A stretch of DNA of 14,694 nucleotides from CAZFYZ01 sp964523735 (GCA_964523735.1 CAZFYZ010000104.1:1-14694); one strand, 5' to 3'. Positions 6,166-13,623 are shown, counted from the stretch's first letter. Numbers and translations are program-made. Notes: generated by a model from the sequence alone, not told the origin.

Positions 6166-7218
6166 TCAGATCAGTATCGCGACGAATATGGCGTTGGTCT
6201 GGACCTTGGCCTCGGCGGTTTTGAATGCCTCGTTGATGTCGTCCAGCGGGAATCTGTGGGTGATCAGGCTCTTAGCATACAGCTTTCCCGCGGCCAGCAG
6301 GTCGATGCAGATCGCCATCTCGGGGTAGATCCCCCAGAACGCGTAGCTGGCGCTTGGAATGAGCTGGATTTCCCCTTTCTGGATCCTCTGCCACTCCAGC
6401 TCGAATGAGGACAGCCCTTCCTCGAAGCCTCCGACTATTGCCACTCTGCCGCCATTGCGGGTATATGAGGTGGCCTGCTTGAGCGTCGTCTGCATCGACT
6501 CCCCACCGGCGCACTCGAATGCCACATCCACTCCGCGGCCGCCGGTGAACTCCATTACCTTCGCACGCCCGTCTTCGGTGCTAGTGTTGACGGTAACGTC
6601 GGCACCCAGGTCGCTAGCCACCTTCAAGGGATAGTCGAGCACATCGGTGATCAGCACATCGGCCCCGCAGAGCTTCGCCAACTGCAACTCCGCAATGCCT
6701 ATCGGCCCCGCCCCGAGCACGGCCGCCTTGTCGTGCAGCTTGAGCCCAGACACCTGGACGGCGTGCAGGCTGACAGAGAATGTATCCAGCAAGGCTGCTT
6801 CCTCATAGCTGATGTTGTCGGGCAGCTTTCGGAACTTCTTGGCAGGCCCAATAACATACTCTGCGAAAGCCCTCGATACGCTCTCGGCTCGCACATCATA
6901 TAGATGGGGGCAAACGTTGTACTGCTGTGCTCTGCACCAATCACAGCTGTCGTCACCCAGGACTGTCTCGACCACCACCCGGTCACCGACCCGTAGGTCA
7001 TCAACCGCCTGGCCGATCTCCACGACTTCGCCAGCAAGCTCGTGGCCCATTATCTTGCCTTCATAGTCCGGGTTCTCGACCATCCACGAGCGCAGGTCTG
7101 TCCCGCACACGCCTGCAACCCTCACCCTGGCCATTGCCCAGTTAGGATCGCGTACCTCTGGTGTCTCCACTTCTTTGACTTCGAAATCGCCCCGGGCGGT
7201 CTTCACGGCTGCCTTCAT
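6166..7218 (-). CDS. zinc-type medium-chain dehydrogenase (sugar/alcohol dehydrogenase-like)
   Basis: This 350-residue protein is a medium-chain dehydrogenase/reductase of the threonine/sorbitol dehydrogenase type. The catalytic zinc site shows Cys38 (GVCGTD), His59 and Glu60 (MGHELAGEV) and Asp145 where Glu is usual. The Rossmann motif GAGPIG is at 169-174, and Asp192 at the end of the second strand favours NAD+ over NADP+. The structural-zinc lobe has Cys92, Cys95 and Cys103, but the first ligand position (89) is Asp, not Cys. GCAGGAG stands 6 bases before the ATG at 7218, so I chose it over the upstream in-frame ATG at 7272. It is divergent from the glycosidase-like gene and may oxidise a sugar released by it (inference). 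Substrate unknown. Confidence 0.9.
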   Translation of the reverse strand: MKAAVKTARGDFEVKEVETPEVRDPNWAMARVRVAGVCGTDLRSWMVENPDYEGKIMGHELAGEVVEIGQAVDDLRVGDRVVVETVLGDDSCDWCRAQQYNVCPHLYDVRAESVSRAFAEYVIGPAKKFRKLPDNISYEEAALLDTFSVSLHAVQVSGLKLHDKAAVLGAGPIGIAELQLAKLCGADVLITDVLDYPLKVASDLGADVTVNTSTEDGRAKVMEFTGGRGVDVAFECAGGESMQTTLKQATSYTRNGGRVAIVGGFEEGLSSFELEWQRIQKGEIQLIPSASYAFWGIYPEMAICIDLLAAGKLYAKSLITHRFPLDDINEAFKTAEAKVQTNAIFVAILI

Positions 7219-7256
7219 CGGTAACTCCTGCGGTTCGCTTGACGTTCCCGCGTGTT

Positions 7257-7340
7257 CGTTTACCGCCGCCAACGGCTGTTGAAACGCCGCCCCTGCCTCG
7301 ATCCTATCGCCGTGTCGCGCACAGAGACGGTGGGTAAACG
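7257..7340. promoter_or_regulatory. pair of inverted GTAAACG-type half-sites (possible operators)
   Basis: CGTTTACC (7257-7264) and its exact reverse complement GGTAAACG (7333-7340) lie 76 bases apart centre to centre in the divergent spacer. GTAAACG / CGTTTAC are the half-sites typical of LacI/GalR-family operators. The right site is also half of an imperfect palindrome, GTAA-N5-TTAC (7334-7346). No regulator gene is in the window and no clear -35/-10 pair was found nearby, so this is a hypothesis. Confidence 0.35.
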
Positions 7341-7381
7341 TGTTACGGCCGTTATCAGGAGATGGAGAAGGGGCTCAGCCC

Positions 7382-9625
7382 ATGGCAGCAGATAGCGGAA
7401 TGCACGTCGCCGAGGGTCAGGCGCCGTACCGGGGTGCAAGTCCCTGGGCATTCGCCGTGAAGCATCAGTTCATGCAAGCGGATCGAGAGGTGCTGGCGCG
7501 GCTGCCGCTCAAAGACATGACGCTTGAGCTGGTACGAGGCGAGCAATCCTTGTGGATAGTTGCCAAATGGCCCTCCGCCGGTGGAGTGGTTATACGCACG
7601 AGTTTCAGCCCTGAGGCCGGTCTGGTTGTGGATAAGTGTGAGAGAGAGGAGCTTTCCTCCCTGTGCCACGTTACATCCCCCGCCGGCAAGTACCGCGTGC
7701 TCCTGGAGATTCCTGATCCTGAGAAATCAACGATCCACTTCAAAGTTTGGCTGACCCCTGTGGGTGAACTCAGCATTCCATTTTGGCCCAGCGACACTTA
7801 CCCGGTGAACGAAAACGGCGACCCGATCGAAACATGCGGCACGGTTCACGCGGCTCAGCGCGGATCGGCCATGGGCTTTGTATATGCGTCGCTGACGGAT
7901 CCTCAGTCCGGCTCGTTCCTCTACTTTCAGGATCTTACCTCGCTCAACGATCTCTGCGAGCAGACTGAGGCGGTGCCGGAGAACCGGATGGGTGGAAGCT
8001 GGCCCGAACTGGGCTACACTCCTCCTATTGCCGAGCGTATGCCGCTCCATGCCGGCACGGAGATCATTCTCTCGGACGGATACATCTGCTTCAGTCCGGC
8101 GATCCCTGGTGAAACCGGCGAGCTTGCGCATCTCTTCCTTGATATGCTTGCCGAGATCTACGTGATGATCCCCCGGCCTGAAGCCCGGTATAGGGATTGG
8201 GCAGCGATGGCAGGGGATAGCGCCAGGGATCTTGAGCATCCCGACTGCATTGCCACCCACCACGGGCTGCGGTATCTCAATGCCTATGTCGGCACCGGTG
8301 ACAGAAGGCCGGAGAGCCTTGTTCAGCTCGCGGTAGCCCTGCCGCTTCTTGAATACCAGGAATGGAGCGGCAAGAAGATTCCCCTGATCGAAGAGATCAT
8401 CAAGACTCTGCCCTCGTTCTTCTATGATGACATAGGCTGCATCATGCGCTATCCCAACACCATGAAGGATCAGGAGGGCGCCGATGCGGATGAAAAGGGC
8501 GCCTATGAGGTCGATTCGTGGTATCTGTATCACCCACTGATCAACCTCGCGCGGCTTGCCCAGCGTGGCTACAAGGAGGCCGAGCAGCTCCTCTTCGACT
8601 CTGTGGAATACGCGATCAAGGTGGCGCATCACTTCGAATACCGGTGGCCGGTGATCTTTGATGCCAACACACTTGAGCCTGTGCGCGAATCGCCTACCAG
8701 AGAGTTGGGTGAGACCGATGTGGCAGCGCTCTATGCGTATCTGATGCTGAGGATGCACGAACTCAGCGGTGAGGACAGGTTCATGGAGGAGGCGAGGAAA
8801 GCCGCCGAGGACCTGAAAGGACTCCATTTCAACCTTGGATACCAGTTCAACAACGCTGCCTGGGGCGCAAACGCCTTGGCCAAACTCTGGCGTGAGACGG
8901 GCAGCCAGGATTACCTGAGTATCAGCTACATGTGCATCGCCAGCATTCTCCAGAACGCGTTCATCTGGGACTGCAACTATGGCTTCGCGAAGCACTACTC
9001 TCTGTTCTTTGGCATCACTCCACTGCGCGAAGGTCCATACGTGGCGGCGTACGAGGAACTCGAGATATTCGCTGCGTTCCACGAGTATCTGGGTCTCGTT
9101 GATGCTCATGTGGCGCCATCCGTCCACTTGCTTCTATCCGAATACTGCAAGTACGTAAGCGACAACAAGATATGCATGTATCCTCGCAACCTGCCCGAGG
9201 ATGTGATCACCGACCAACCACAAAACGGCCATATTAACCGGGATCTGACGATTCCCCTGGAGGATCTCTACCAGGGTTGGGAAAAGGCAGGGCAAGTTGG
9301 GCAGGAAGTTTACGGAGCCGGAATGGCGCCGGGGATAGTAACGCGCTGTCTGCATCACGTCGACGGAGCGCCGTTTCTGCTCTATTGCCAGTATCCGGTT
9401 CACGGTCTGTGCGCGGAACCGGAAGAGCGCTCCTGCAAGTTTGCTGTGTATGGAGACCGGGATCTTGGTTTCACAATGCGGCTGGTGCCGAAAGACAACG
9501 AGACGCTCAGTGGGGTAGCCGTAAGGCTTGTGGATGCGGAAAGGGACTTGGAAGGCAGGCGCACAGACGAGGGGCAACTGGAGTACGATGCCCCGGGCGG
9601 CTCCAGAGTTGAGCTGCGCTGGTAG
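7382..9625 (+). CDS. large glycosidase-like protein, probable (alpha/alpha)6 barrel, unassigned family
   Basis: I do not recognise the exact family of this 747-residue protein. Residues ~1-250 are beta-rich and look like an N-terminal sandwich. Residues ~255-600 show repeated helical hairpins (SWYLYHPLINLARLAQRG; ETDVAALYAYLMLRMHELSG; AAWGANALAKLWRETGSQDYL; GPYVAAYEELEIFAAFHEYL), a pattern seen in six-hairpin glycosidases and glycan lyases. The last ~130 residues return to beta structure. No signal peptide is seen, so it should act inside the cell. Acid candidates include ETD near residue 450 and YEELE near 560; none is assigned. The ATG at 7382 follows GGAGAAGGGG; a GTG at 7340 is also in frame. 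The SDR gene is 57 bases downstream and the MDR gene is divergent, which suggests carbohydrate catabolism. Confidence 0.75.
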   Translation: MAADSGMHVAEGQAPYRGASPWAFAVKHQFMQADREVLARLPLKDMTLELVRGEQSLWIVAKWPSAGGVVIRTSFSPEAGLVVDKCEREELSSLCHVTSPAGKYRVLLEIPDPEKSTIHFKVWLTPVGELSIPFWPSDTYPVNENGDPIETCGTVHAAQRGSAMGFVYASLTDPQSGSFLYFQDLTSLNDLCEQTEAVPENRMGGSWPELGYTPPIAERMPLHAGTEIILSDGYICFSPAIPGETGELAHLFLDMLAEIYVMIPRPEARYRDWAAMAGDSARDLEHPDCIATHHGLRYLNAYVGTGDRRPESLVQLAVALPLLEYQEWSGKKIPLIEEIIKTLPSFFYDDIGCIMRYPNTMKDQEGADADEKGAYEVDSWYLYHPLINLARLAQRGYKEAEQLLFDSVEYAIKVAHHFEYRWPVIFDANTLEPVRESPTRELGETDVAALYAYLMLRMHELSGEDRFMEEARKAAEDLKGLHFNLGYQFNNAAWGANALAKLWRETGSQDYLSISYMCIASILQNAFIWDCNYGFAKHYSLFFGITPLREGPYVAAYEELEIFAAFHEYLGLVDAHVAPSVHLLLSEYCKYVSDNKICMYPRNLPEDVITDQPQNGHINRDLTIPLEDLYQGWEKAGQVGQEVYGAGMAPGIVTRCLHHVDGAPFLLYCQYPVHGLCAEPEERSCKFAVYGDRDLGFTMRLVPKDNETLSGVAVRLVDAERDLEGRRTDEGQLEYDAPGGSRVELRW

Positions 9626-9641
9626 TGATAATGACTGCGAG

Positions 9642-9667
9642 GGGTTGCTGCCTATTGGCAACAGCCC
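9642..9667 (+). other. intercistronic stem-loop before the SDR gene
   Basis: GGGTTGCTGCC (9642-9652), loop TATT, and GGCAACAGCCC (9657-9667) form an 11-bp stem with one G-U pair and one mismatch. It has no T-tract, ends 4 bases before the GAGGTGA ribosome site of the SDR gene, and follows the stop of the large gene by 16 bases. It may protect or process the shared transcript. Confidence 0.45.
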
Positions 9668-9682
9668 GAGCGAGGTGACGAA

Positions 9683-10465
9683 GTGGCCGAGTTTCATCGG
9701 GACAGAACAAGGGAGTTTGCTGCAGAGACCCAGGACCTGTCGGGCAAAGTCGCCATCATAACCGGCGGGACCACGGGTATCGGGAGAGCAACCGCCGTGC
9801 TGCTTGCCGAGAAGGGGGTCAGGGTGGTGATCTCCGGACGCAATGAGCGTGAGCTTGGTGACGCGCTCGTGGACATCGAAGACACGGGAGGCGAGGCTCA
9901 TGGCGTGATGGCCGACAACGCTTATGAAGACCAGATCCTCAAGCTGTTCGAGGAGACACACAGCAAGTTCGGTGACATCGACATACTCATCAACAACGCG
10001 GCTCTGCCGGCCAAGAGCATCCTGCAGGAGCACAGCTACGAGGACGCGCTGTATATTATGCGAGTGAACATCCTTGGCTACCTTACCTGCATTAGAGAAG
10101 CGGTGAAGATGATGCGGCGTAAGGGCGGCGGGCACATCGTAAATCTGGGCTCTATGTCCGCCCAGGTAAGGGAGACCGGAGCCGATGTGTATGTCGCCAC
10201 AAAAGGCGCGATAGAGGCAATGAGCGAAAGCTTCAGGAAGAGCCTTGCCGAAGAGAATATCAAGATCAGCCTGATCGAGCCCGGGATGGTGGGCACGAAC
10301 CTGCACGGGGAACCACCCGATATTCAGGACCAGCTCAGTATGGAGGCCGAGGGCACCATGCTTATGGCTGAGGACATTGCGATGGTGATCTACTACACTC
10401 TGATTCTCCCCCCGCGAAGCAGCATATTGGAGCTCAGGATCGCGCCGATCAAGCAGGCCCTGTAG
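9683..10465 (+). CDS. short-chain dehydrogenase/reductase (SDR)
   Basis: This 260-residue protein is a classical SDR. The nucleotide-binding motif TGGTTGIG is at residues 27-34, and an Arg at 53 after the second strand (VVISGRN) suggests NADP(H). NNAA is at 104-107. The catalytic tetrad is Asn129, Ser157, Tyr170 and Lys174 (YVATK), with the usual 13-residue Ser-Tyr spacing. It would reversibly oxidise a hydroxyl group; the substrate is unknown. It starts with GTG, with GAGGTGA 4 bases upstream. The 57-base gap to the glycosidase-like gene, with no terminator or clear promoter, suggests one operon. The length is normal and no defect is visible. Confidence 0.92.
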   Translation: MAEFHRDRTREFAAETQDLSGKVAIITGGTTGIGRATAVLLAEKGVRVVISGRNERELGDALVDIEDTGGEAHGVMADNAYEDQILKLFEETHSKFGDIDILINNAALPAKSILQEHSYEDALYIMRVNILGYLTCIREAVKMMRRKGGGHIVNLGSMSAQVRETGADVYVATKGAIEAMSESFRKSLAEENIKISLIEPGMVGTNLHGEPPDIQDQLSMEAEGTMLMAEDIAMVIYYTLILPPRSSILELRIAPIKQAL

Positions 10466-10473
10466 CAGCGAGC

Positions 10474-10596
10474 ATGGGACAGGCGGTCCTGGCGATCGTT
10501 GGAGCGAACGGTGACGAGTGGATCGTGCCTCCCGGCTGCAAGCTCGACTCCGCCGACATCCCCAATTATTCAGCGGGCGCTGTCAGGCTGCTGTAG
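10474..10596 (+). pseudogene. 40-codon ORF copying part of the transglutaminase protein's tail
   Basis: An ATG at 10474 opens a 40-residue frame ending in TAG at 10594-10596. Residues 11-31 read ANGDEWIVPPG then CKLDSADIPN, matching the tail of the transglutaminase-like protein at 18 of 21 positions in the same frame. Homology fades upstream and stops just after DIPN. The ribosome site is poor (AGCGAGC), and it sits only 8 bases after the SDR stop and 5 bases before the end of the convergent lipoprotein gene. I call it a gene remnant, most likely the leftover of a second tail-bearing gene. A real small protein is possible because the frame is intact and most differences are conservative. Confidence 0.6.
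10488..10566 (+). repeat. second copy of the 5942-6020 segment
   Basis: The core 10504-10566 shares 56 of 63 bases with 5958-6020, same strand, no gaps. The flanks differ, so this is a short diverged duplicate about 4.5 kb from the parent copy. Confidence 0.85.
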
Positions 10597-10601
10597 AGGG
10601 C

Positions 10602-10970
10602 TCAAGGCGGGGGTGGATAGACTTCCAGCAGACCGACGTTGGTTTCCGGATAGGTGATCTGTCTGTTTGGGAAAGGCTCGCGGTATTGGCCCACTTCGAC
10701 GGGGGGGTCTGGGCCAAAGGCCGCCCAGGGGACTGCCACTTCGAGGTCATACAAGCCAGACTCCGGCACCCACAGGGCGAACTTGCCATAGCTGGCCCGC
10801 GCGGTGGCGATAAGCCTGTCTGCCTCGCCAACGTGGCCCGCTGGGTAGACATTGATCACCCCGTCGTGATTTGTGGTTCCAGCGACCTTGACCGCGTGTG
10901 TCCCGGTCGATCCCCCGCAGCCCATAAGGGCCAGCAGACACACAATCGTGACAACAGCAATCCTCAACAA
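10602..10970 (-). CDS. small secreted lipoprotein
   Basis: This 122-residue protein begins MLRIAVVTIVCLLALMGC, a lipoprotein signal with a lipobox LMGC and lipidated Cys18. Gly at +2 is permissive for outer-membrane sorting if the cell has one. The mature part is short and beta-rich (AVKVAGTTNHDGVINVYPAG, FALWVPESGLYDLEVAVPW), like one small beta-sandwich of the carboxypeptidase-regulatory type; this is a resemblance only. It ends in a proline run. Starts are two adjacent TTG codons (10970 and 10967) with GAGGAGG 3 and 6 bases upstream, so the second may be the one used. Without TTG starts it would be missed. An ORF on the opposite strand (10518-11183) is its shadow. Function is unknown. Confidence 0.75.
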   Translation of the reverse strand: MLRIAVVTIVCLLALMGCGGSTGTHAVKVAGTTNHDGVINVYPAGHVGEADRLIATARASYGKFALWVPESGLYDLEVAVPWAAFGPDPPVEVGQYREPFPNRQITYPETNVGLLEVYPPPP

Positions 10971-11140
10971 GTGCCTCCTCGCAACGTCATCAGTATGACG
11001 CCGGGTATGGGCCGAGGGTTCCGCAAGAGCTTCGCCATTTGTTCATCCTCCGGGACTGCTTCACCCGCATCATACCTTATGTGTCCGCGGGCGGCAGGTC
11101 ATCAGGCGAGTCGGGCATCGTTCCCGCAGAGCCGTACGCC

Positions 11141-11158
11141 TTTACGACTCGTTTACGA
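11141..11158 (+). promoter_or_regulatory. TTTACGA direct repeat, 7-4-7 spacing, upstream of the -35
   Basis: TTTACGA (11141-11147), CTCG, TTTACGA (11152-11158) is an exact direct repeat with an 11-base period, one helical turn. It ends 5 bases before the -35 box at 11164. This geometry matches binding sites of OmpR/PhoB-family response regulators (7-bp repeats with 4-bp spacers) acting as activators. The regulator is not in the window. Confidence 0.45.
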
Positions 11159-11163
11159 AGTCC

Positions 11164-11192
11164 TTGAATGCACTGTTGGTTAGTGGTATATT
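11164..11192 (+). promoter_or_regulatory. promoter for the SGNH hydrolase gene
   Basis: TTGAAT (11164-11169), 17 bases, and TATATT (11187-11192) preceded by TGG (an extended -10). Matches are 4 of 6 and 5 of 6. Transcription should start near 11199, giving a leader of about 133 bases before the ATG at 11332. Confidence 0.65.
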
Positions 11193-11331
11193 GACATTAG
11201 ATGATCGGGGCCGGCTGCTATGTGGAAGGCGCTGGAAGAAAGCCCAGGTGTGTCAGCTGTGTTGAAGAGCGGCGCCTTTCGTTGCGGACCCGGTTGTGTC
11301 GTGCAAGCAGTGACAAGAGGGGGGATTTTCT

Positions 11332-13620
11332 ATGGGAACGAGACAAGCGGCGGCTGTCATGGTCGCTATCGCACTTGCGGTGATGATGACTGCATCTGCG
11401 GTAGGGGCAAGTGACATCCTGGTGTCGCACAACCTGGGTCAGGCGGCGTACAGTGCGTCGTCATCTTACGACTCAGGCTACTTGCCACATCTGGCATTCG
11501 ACGGGTTAACGACCAGCGGCTGGAATGCCGGGGATTTCTACGGGTGGATTGAAGTCGACCTGGGCAGAGTCTTCGAACTCTCCAAGATATCTCTATCGTG
11601 CTTTTCCTCAGGCCAGCAGACACATGAGATCAGGTACTCGCTGGCTGCTATTGGAAGCAGTGGTTCCTACACACTGGCGACTGTATCAGGTCAAACATCA
11701 TTCCTGCACACGTTCAGCCCTGGCACTAAGGCCCAGTATATCCAGGTAAGGACAACCTCGTCACCGGACTGGACTAACTGGAACGAGATACGTGTCTACA
11801 GCCCGAGCTGCATTGTCACTGGCACAGTCAGCAGCACCGCTAATGGTCTGGACGCAGTTGCCGGCGTGACCATCGCAGCTCCAAACGGCCGGTACTCTAC
11901 CGCCACAAACACCAGCGGCGTTTACTCGAAGGTCATTCCGGCGGGCGATATCACCCTGATGGCAACCAAGACCGGCTATCTGACTGCATTCGGCTCCGTT
12001 GTAGCTCAGGCCAATGACACGGTGACCCTCGATTTCGACCTGAAGAGCGTGGTGAGCGTGGACAAGATCAGGGAGACGCGAACTCTCGCCGACGGCACAG
12101 GGGTCAGTCTCACTCAGGTGGCGGCCACATCCGGTTCCGGCACGTTCACGGACGGCAGCTACTACGTTGAGGATACGGACAGAACCTCGGGTATCAGAAT
12201 CGTTCCTGCCGAAGGCGCCGACGCCGTCAACATCGGTGATAGAGCCAACTTCTCCGGGGTCATGTCTACGGTTGCCGCAACGGGCGAACGATTCGTGGAC
12301 CAGGCTTTTGTCCAGAACAAGGTGGTGGGAACTCCGGTTCGCCCTCTGGGCACGGCCAACAGATCTGTCGTTGAGCAAGGAATGTCGCTGAGCGGCCTCC
12401 TGACGACCGTTTGGGGAAAGGTGACCTACAAAGACCCGACAAGGGCTTTCATGTATGTCGATGATGGGAGCAACGCTGATGACGGCAGCGGTTACGTCGG
12501 ACTCAAGGTCATACTTGATGAGACTTCTGACGCCGTAGTGTCCGTGGCTGCGGCACCGAACGAGTACGCGGCGGTGACGGGTATTGTCCAGCCGGCCAGC
12601 CTTGCAGGCGCTTTCAAGATCAGGGCTATCCGTGTCAGGAACTACACCAATGTGCAGGTTGTTGGCGAAACCATTGTTCTTCCGGCCCAGATACCCGGCA
12701 AGCTGTCCTTTGATGACGTTGTGCCTGGGACTGTGGTTGTGCGCAGCACCTATCTGCCCGGTCAGCCAAGCACGATCACATACGAATTGGGACTCGACTA
12801 TGTGGTTGACAATGCGCAGGGGACCATTGCTCGCACGGCAACATCGCGCATTCCGGACTTCAGCACGAATGTGCTCTATGGGCAGCACAACTTCGATCAC
12901 AGCCAATTCCCCGGGTACGGCAACGGCCCGTTCATCGTATTCGTGGACTACCAGACCACCAACGGTCGGCCCTTTGCCATTCCAACCGACCAATCTGCTC
13001 TGCTCACAAAGACGTCAGCGAAGCTGTCTGCCGGAGGACCGTTCAAGATCATTGCTTTCGGAGACAGTATAACGGCCGGCGGCGAGGCCTCCAGTGTAGC
13101 CCTGCGCTATCCAAACCGCTACGCTCAGTCTCTGCAGGCACGGTTCCCGCAGGCGCAGATAGTCATGGAAAACGGCGCAACCGGCGGTGACACTTCTTCG
13201 GATGGGCTGGCGCGGCTGCAAGAGAAGGTGCTGTCTCGCAGCCCAGACCTGGTGCTCGTGGCATTTGGGATGAACGACCACAACATACTTCCCATTGGCG
13301 TTCCGGTGGGCACATTCGAGCAGAACCTCACGACAATGGTCAATTCTATCGTGGCAAATACTGGGGCCGAGGTGATTCTCATATCTACATTCCCGCCCAA
13401 TCCGGAGTGGGCATTTGGTTCGCATCAGATGAACCTGTATGCCGCCGCTACACAGCGAGTCGCCGCTAACCGGCACTGCGCCTATGCCGATCTCTACTCG
13501 GTATGGACGATGGTCACGCAGCGGAAGGACTCGCCCAGCTTGCTCAACAATAACATCAACCACCCGGCAGACTTCGGGCATTGGTTGTATCTTCAGGCTC
13601 TCGAAGCAGTCGAGTTCTAG
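11332..13620 (+). CDS. secreted multi-domain SGNH/GDSL hydrolase with discoidin-like domain
   Basis: This 762-residue exported protein has a signal peptide (residues 1-26, cleaved near AVGA-SD). An F5/8-type-C-like beta-sandwich (~30-160; LAFDGLTTSGWNAG...WIEVDLGRVFELSKI) probably binds carbohydrate. A carboxypeptidase-regulatory-like domain follows (~161-237; VTGTVSS...AGVTIAAPNGRYSTAT..SGVY). Two OB-like repeats come next (~249-328 and ~331-441; SYYVEDTDRTSGIRI and FMYVDDGS...GLKV). A beta linker precedes the SGNH esterase (~567-762) with Ser579 (GDSITAG), a Gly block (GATGGDT), Asn648 (GMND) and Asp747/His750 (HPADFGH). The catalytic set is complete, so it likely removes acyl groups from extracellular polysaccharide. 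The ATG has AGAGGGGGG 7 bases upstream. Confidence 0.88.
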   Translation: MGTRQAAAVMVAIALAVMMTASAVGASDILVSHNLGQAAYSASSSYDSGYLPHLAFDGLTTSGWNAGDFYGWIEVDLGRVFELSKISLSCFSSGQQTHEIRYSLAAIGSSGSYTLATVSGQTSFLHTFSPGTKAQYIQVRTTSSPDWTNWNEIRVYSPSCIVTGTVSSTANGLDAVAGVTIAAPNGRYSTATNTSGVYSKVIPAGDITLMATKTGYLTAFGSVVAQANDTVTLDFDLKSVVSVDKIRETRTLADGTGVSLTQVAATSGSGTFTDGSYYVEDTDRTSGIRIVPAEGADAVNIGDRANFSGVMSTVAATGERFVDQAFVQNKVVGTPVRPLGTANRSVVEQGMSLSGLLTTVWGKVTYKDPTRAFMYVDDGSNADDGSGYVGLKVILDETSDAVVSVAAAPNEYAAVTGIVQPASLAGAFKIRAIRVRNYTNVQVVGETIVLPAQIPGKLSFDDVVPGTVVVRSTYLPGQPSTITYELGLDYVVDNAQGTIARTATSRIPDFSTNVLYGQHNFDHSQFPGYGNGPFIVFVDYQTTNGRPFAIPTDQSALLTKTSAKLSAGGPFKIIAFGDSITAGGEASSVALRYPNRYAQSLQARFPQAQIVMENGATGGDTSSDGLARLQEKVLSRSPDLVLVAFGMNDHNILPIGVPVGTFEQNLTTMVNSIVANTGAEVILISTFPPNPEWAFGSHQMNLYAAATQRVAANRHCAYADLYSVWTMVTQRKDSPSLLNNNINHPADFGHWLYLQALEAVEF

Positions 13621-13623
13621 CCT

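Larger units (their letters stand above)
10971..11331. other. 361-base divergent intergenic region
   Basis: This spacer holds the ribosome site of the lipoprotein gene (left edge), a 7-4-7 direct repeat at 11141-11158, a promoter at 11164-11192 and a leader of about 130 bases for the SGNH gene. In the leader, AAGGCGC (11226-11232) could pair with GCGCCTT (11272-11278). I recognise no riboswitch. A 60-codon frame from ATG 11201 is most likely not a gene. Confidence 0.5.

Noticed and set aside
6145..6174. CTGATC / GATCAG inverted repeat between convergent genes as a terminator
   Set aside because: The stem is 6 bp with an 18-base loop and no T-tract, and it overlaps the MDR stop codon.
7727..9127. 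A 466-codon ORF on the minus strand
   Set aside because: It is antisense to the glycosidase-like gene and has the His/Arg/Val-rich make-up of an antisense shadow, with no recognisable domain.
9134..10306. A 390-codon ORF on the minus strand
   Set aside because: It runs antisense across both the glycosidase-like gene end and the SDR gene, which has a full catalytic tetrad.
10518..11183. A 221-codon ORF on the plus strand
   Set aside because: It lies opposite the lipoprotein gene, which has a strong ribosome site and a lipobox signal. The plus-strand product is Arg/Pro/Ser-rich with no domain, and its ATG lacks a ribosome site.
11191..11222. A second promoter with TTGACA at 11191-11196
   Set aside because: The -35 is perfect, but no acceptable -10 lies at 16-18 bases, and the box overlaps the better -10 of the promoter at 11164-11192.
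11761..12993. A 410-codon ORF on the minus strand
   Set aside because: It is antisense to the SGNH hydrolase gene and shows no domain or start signal.
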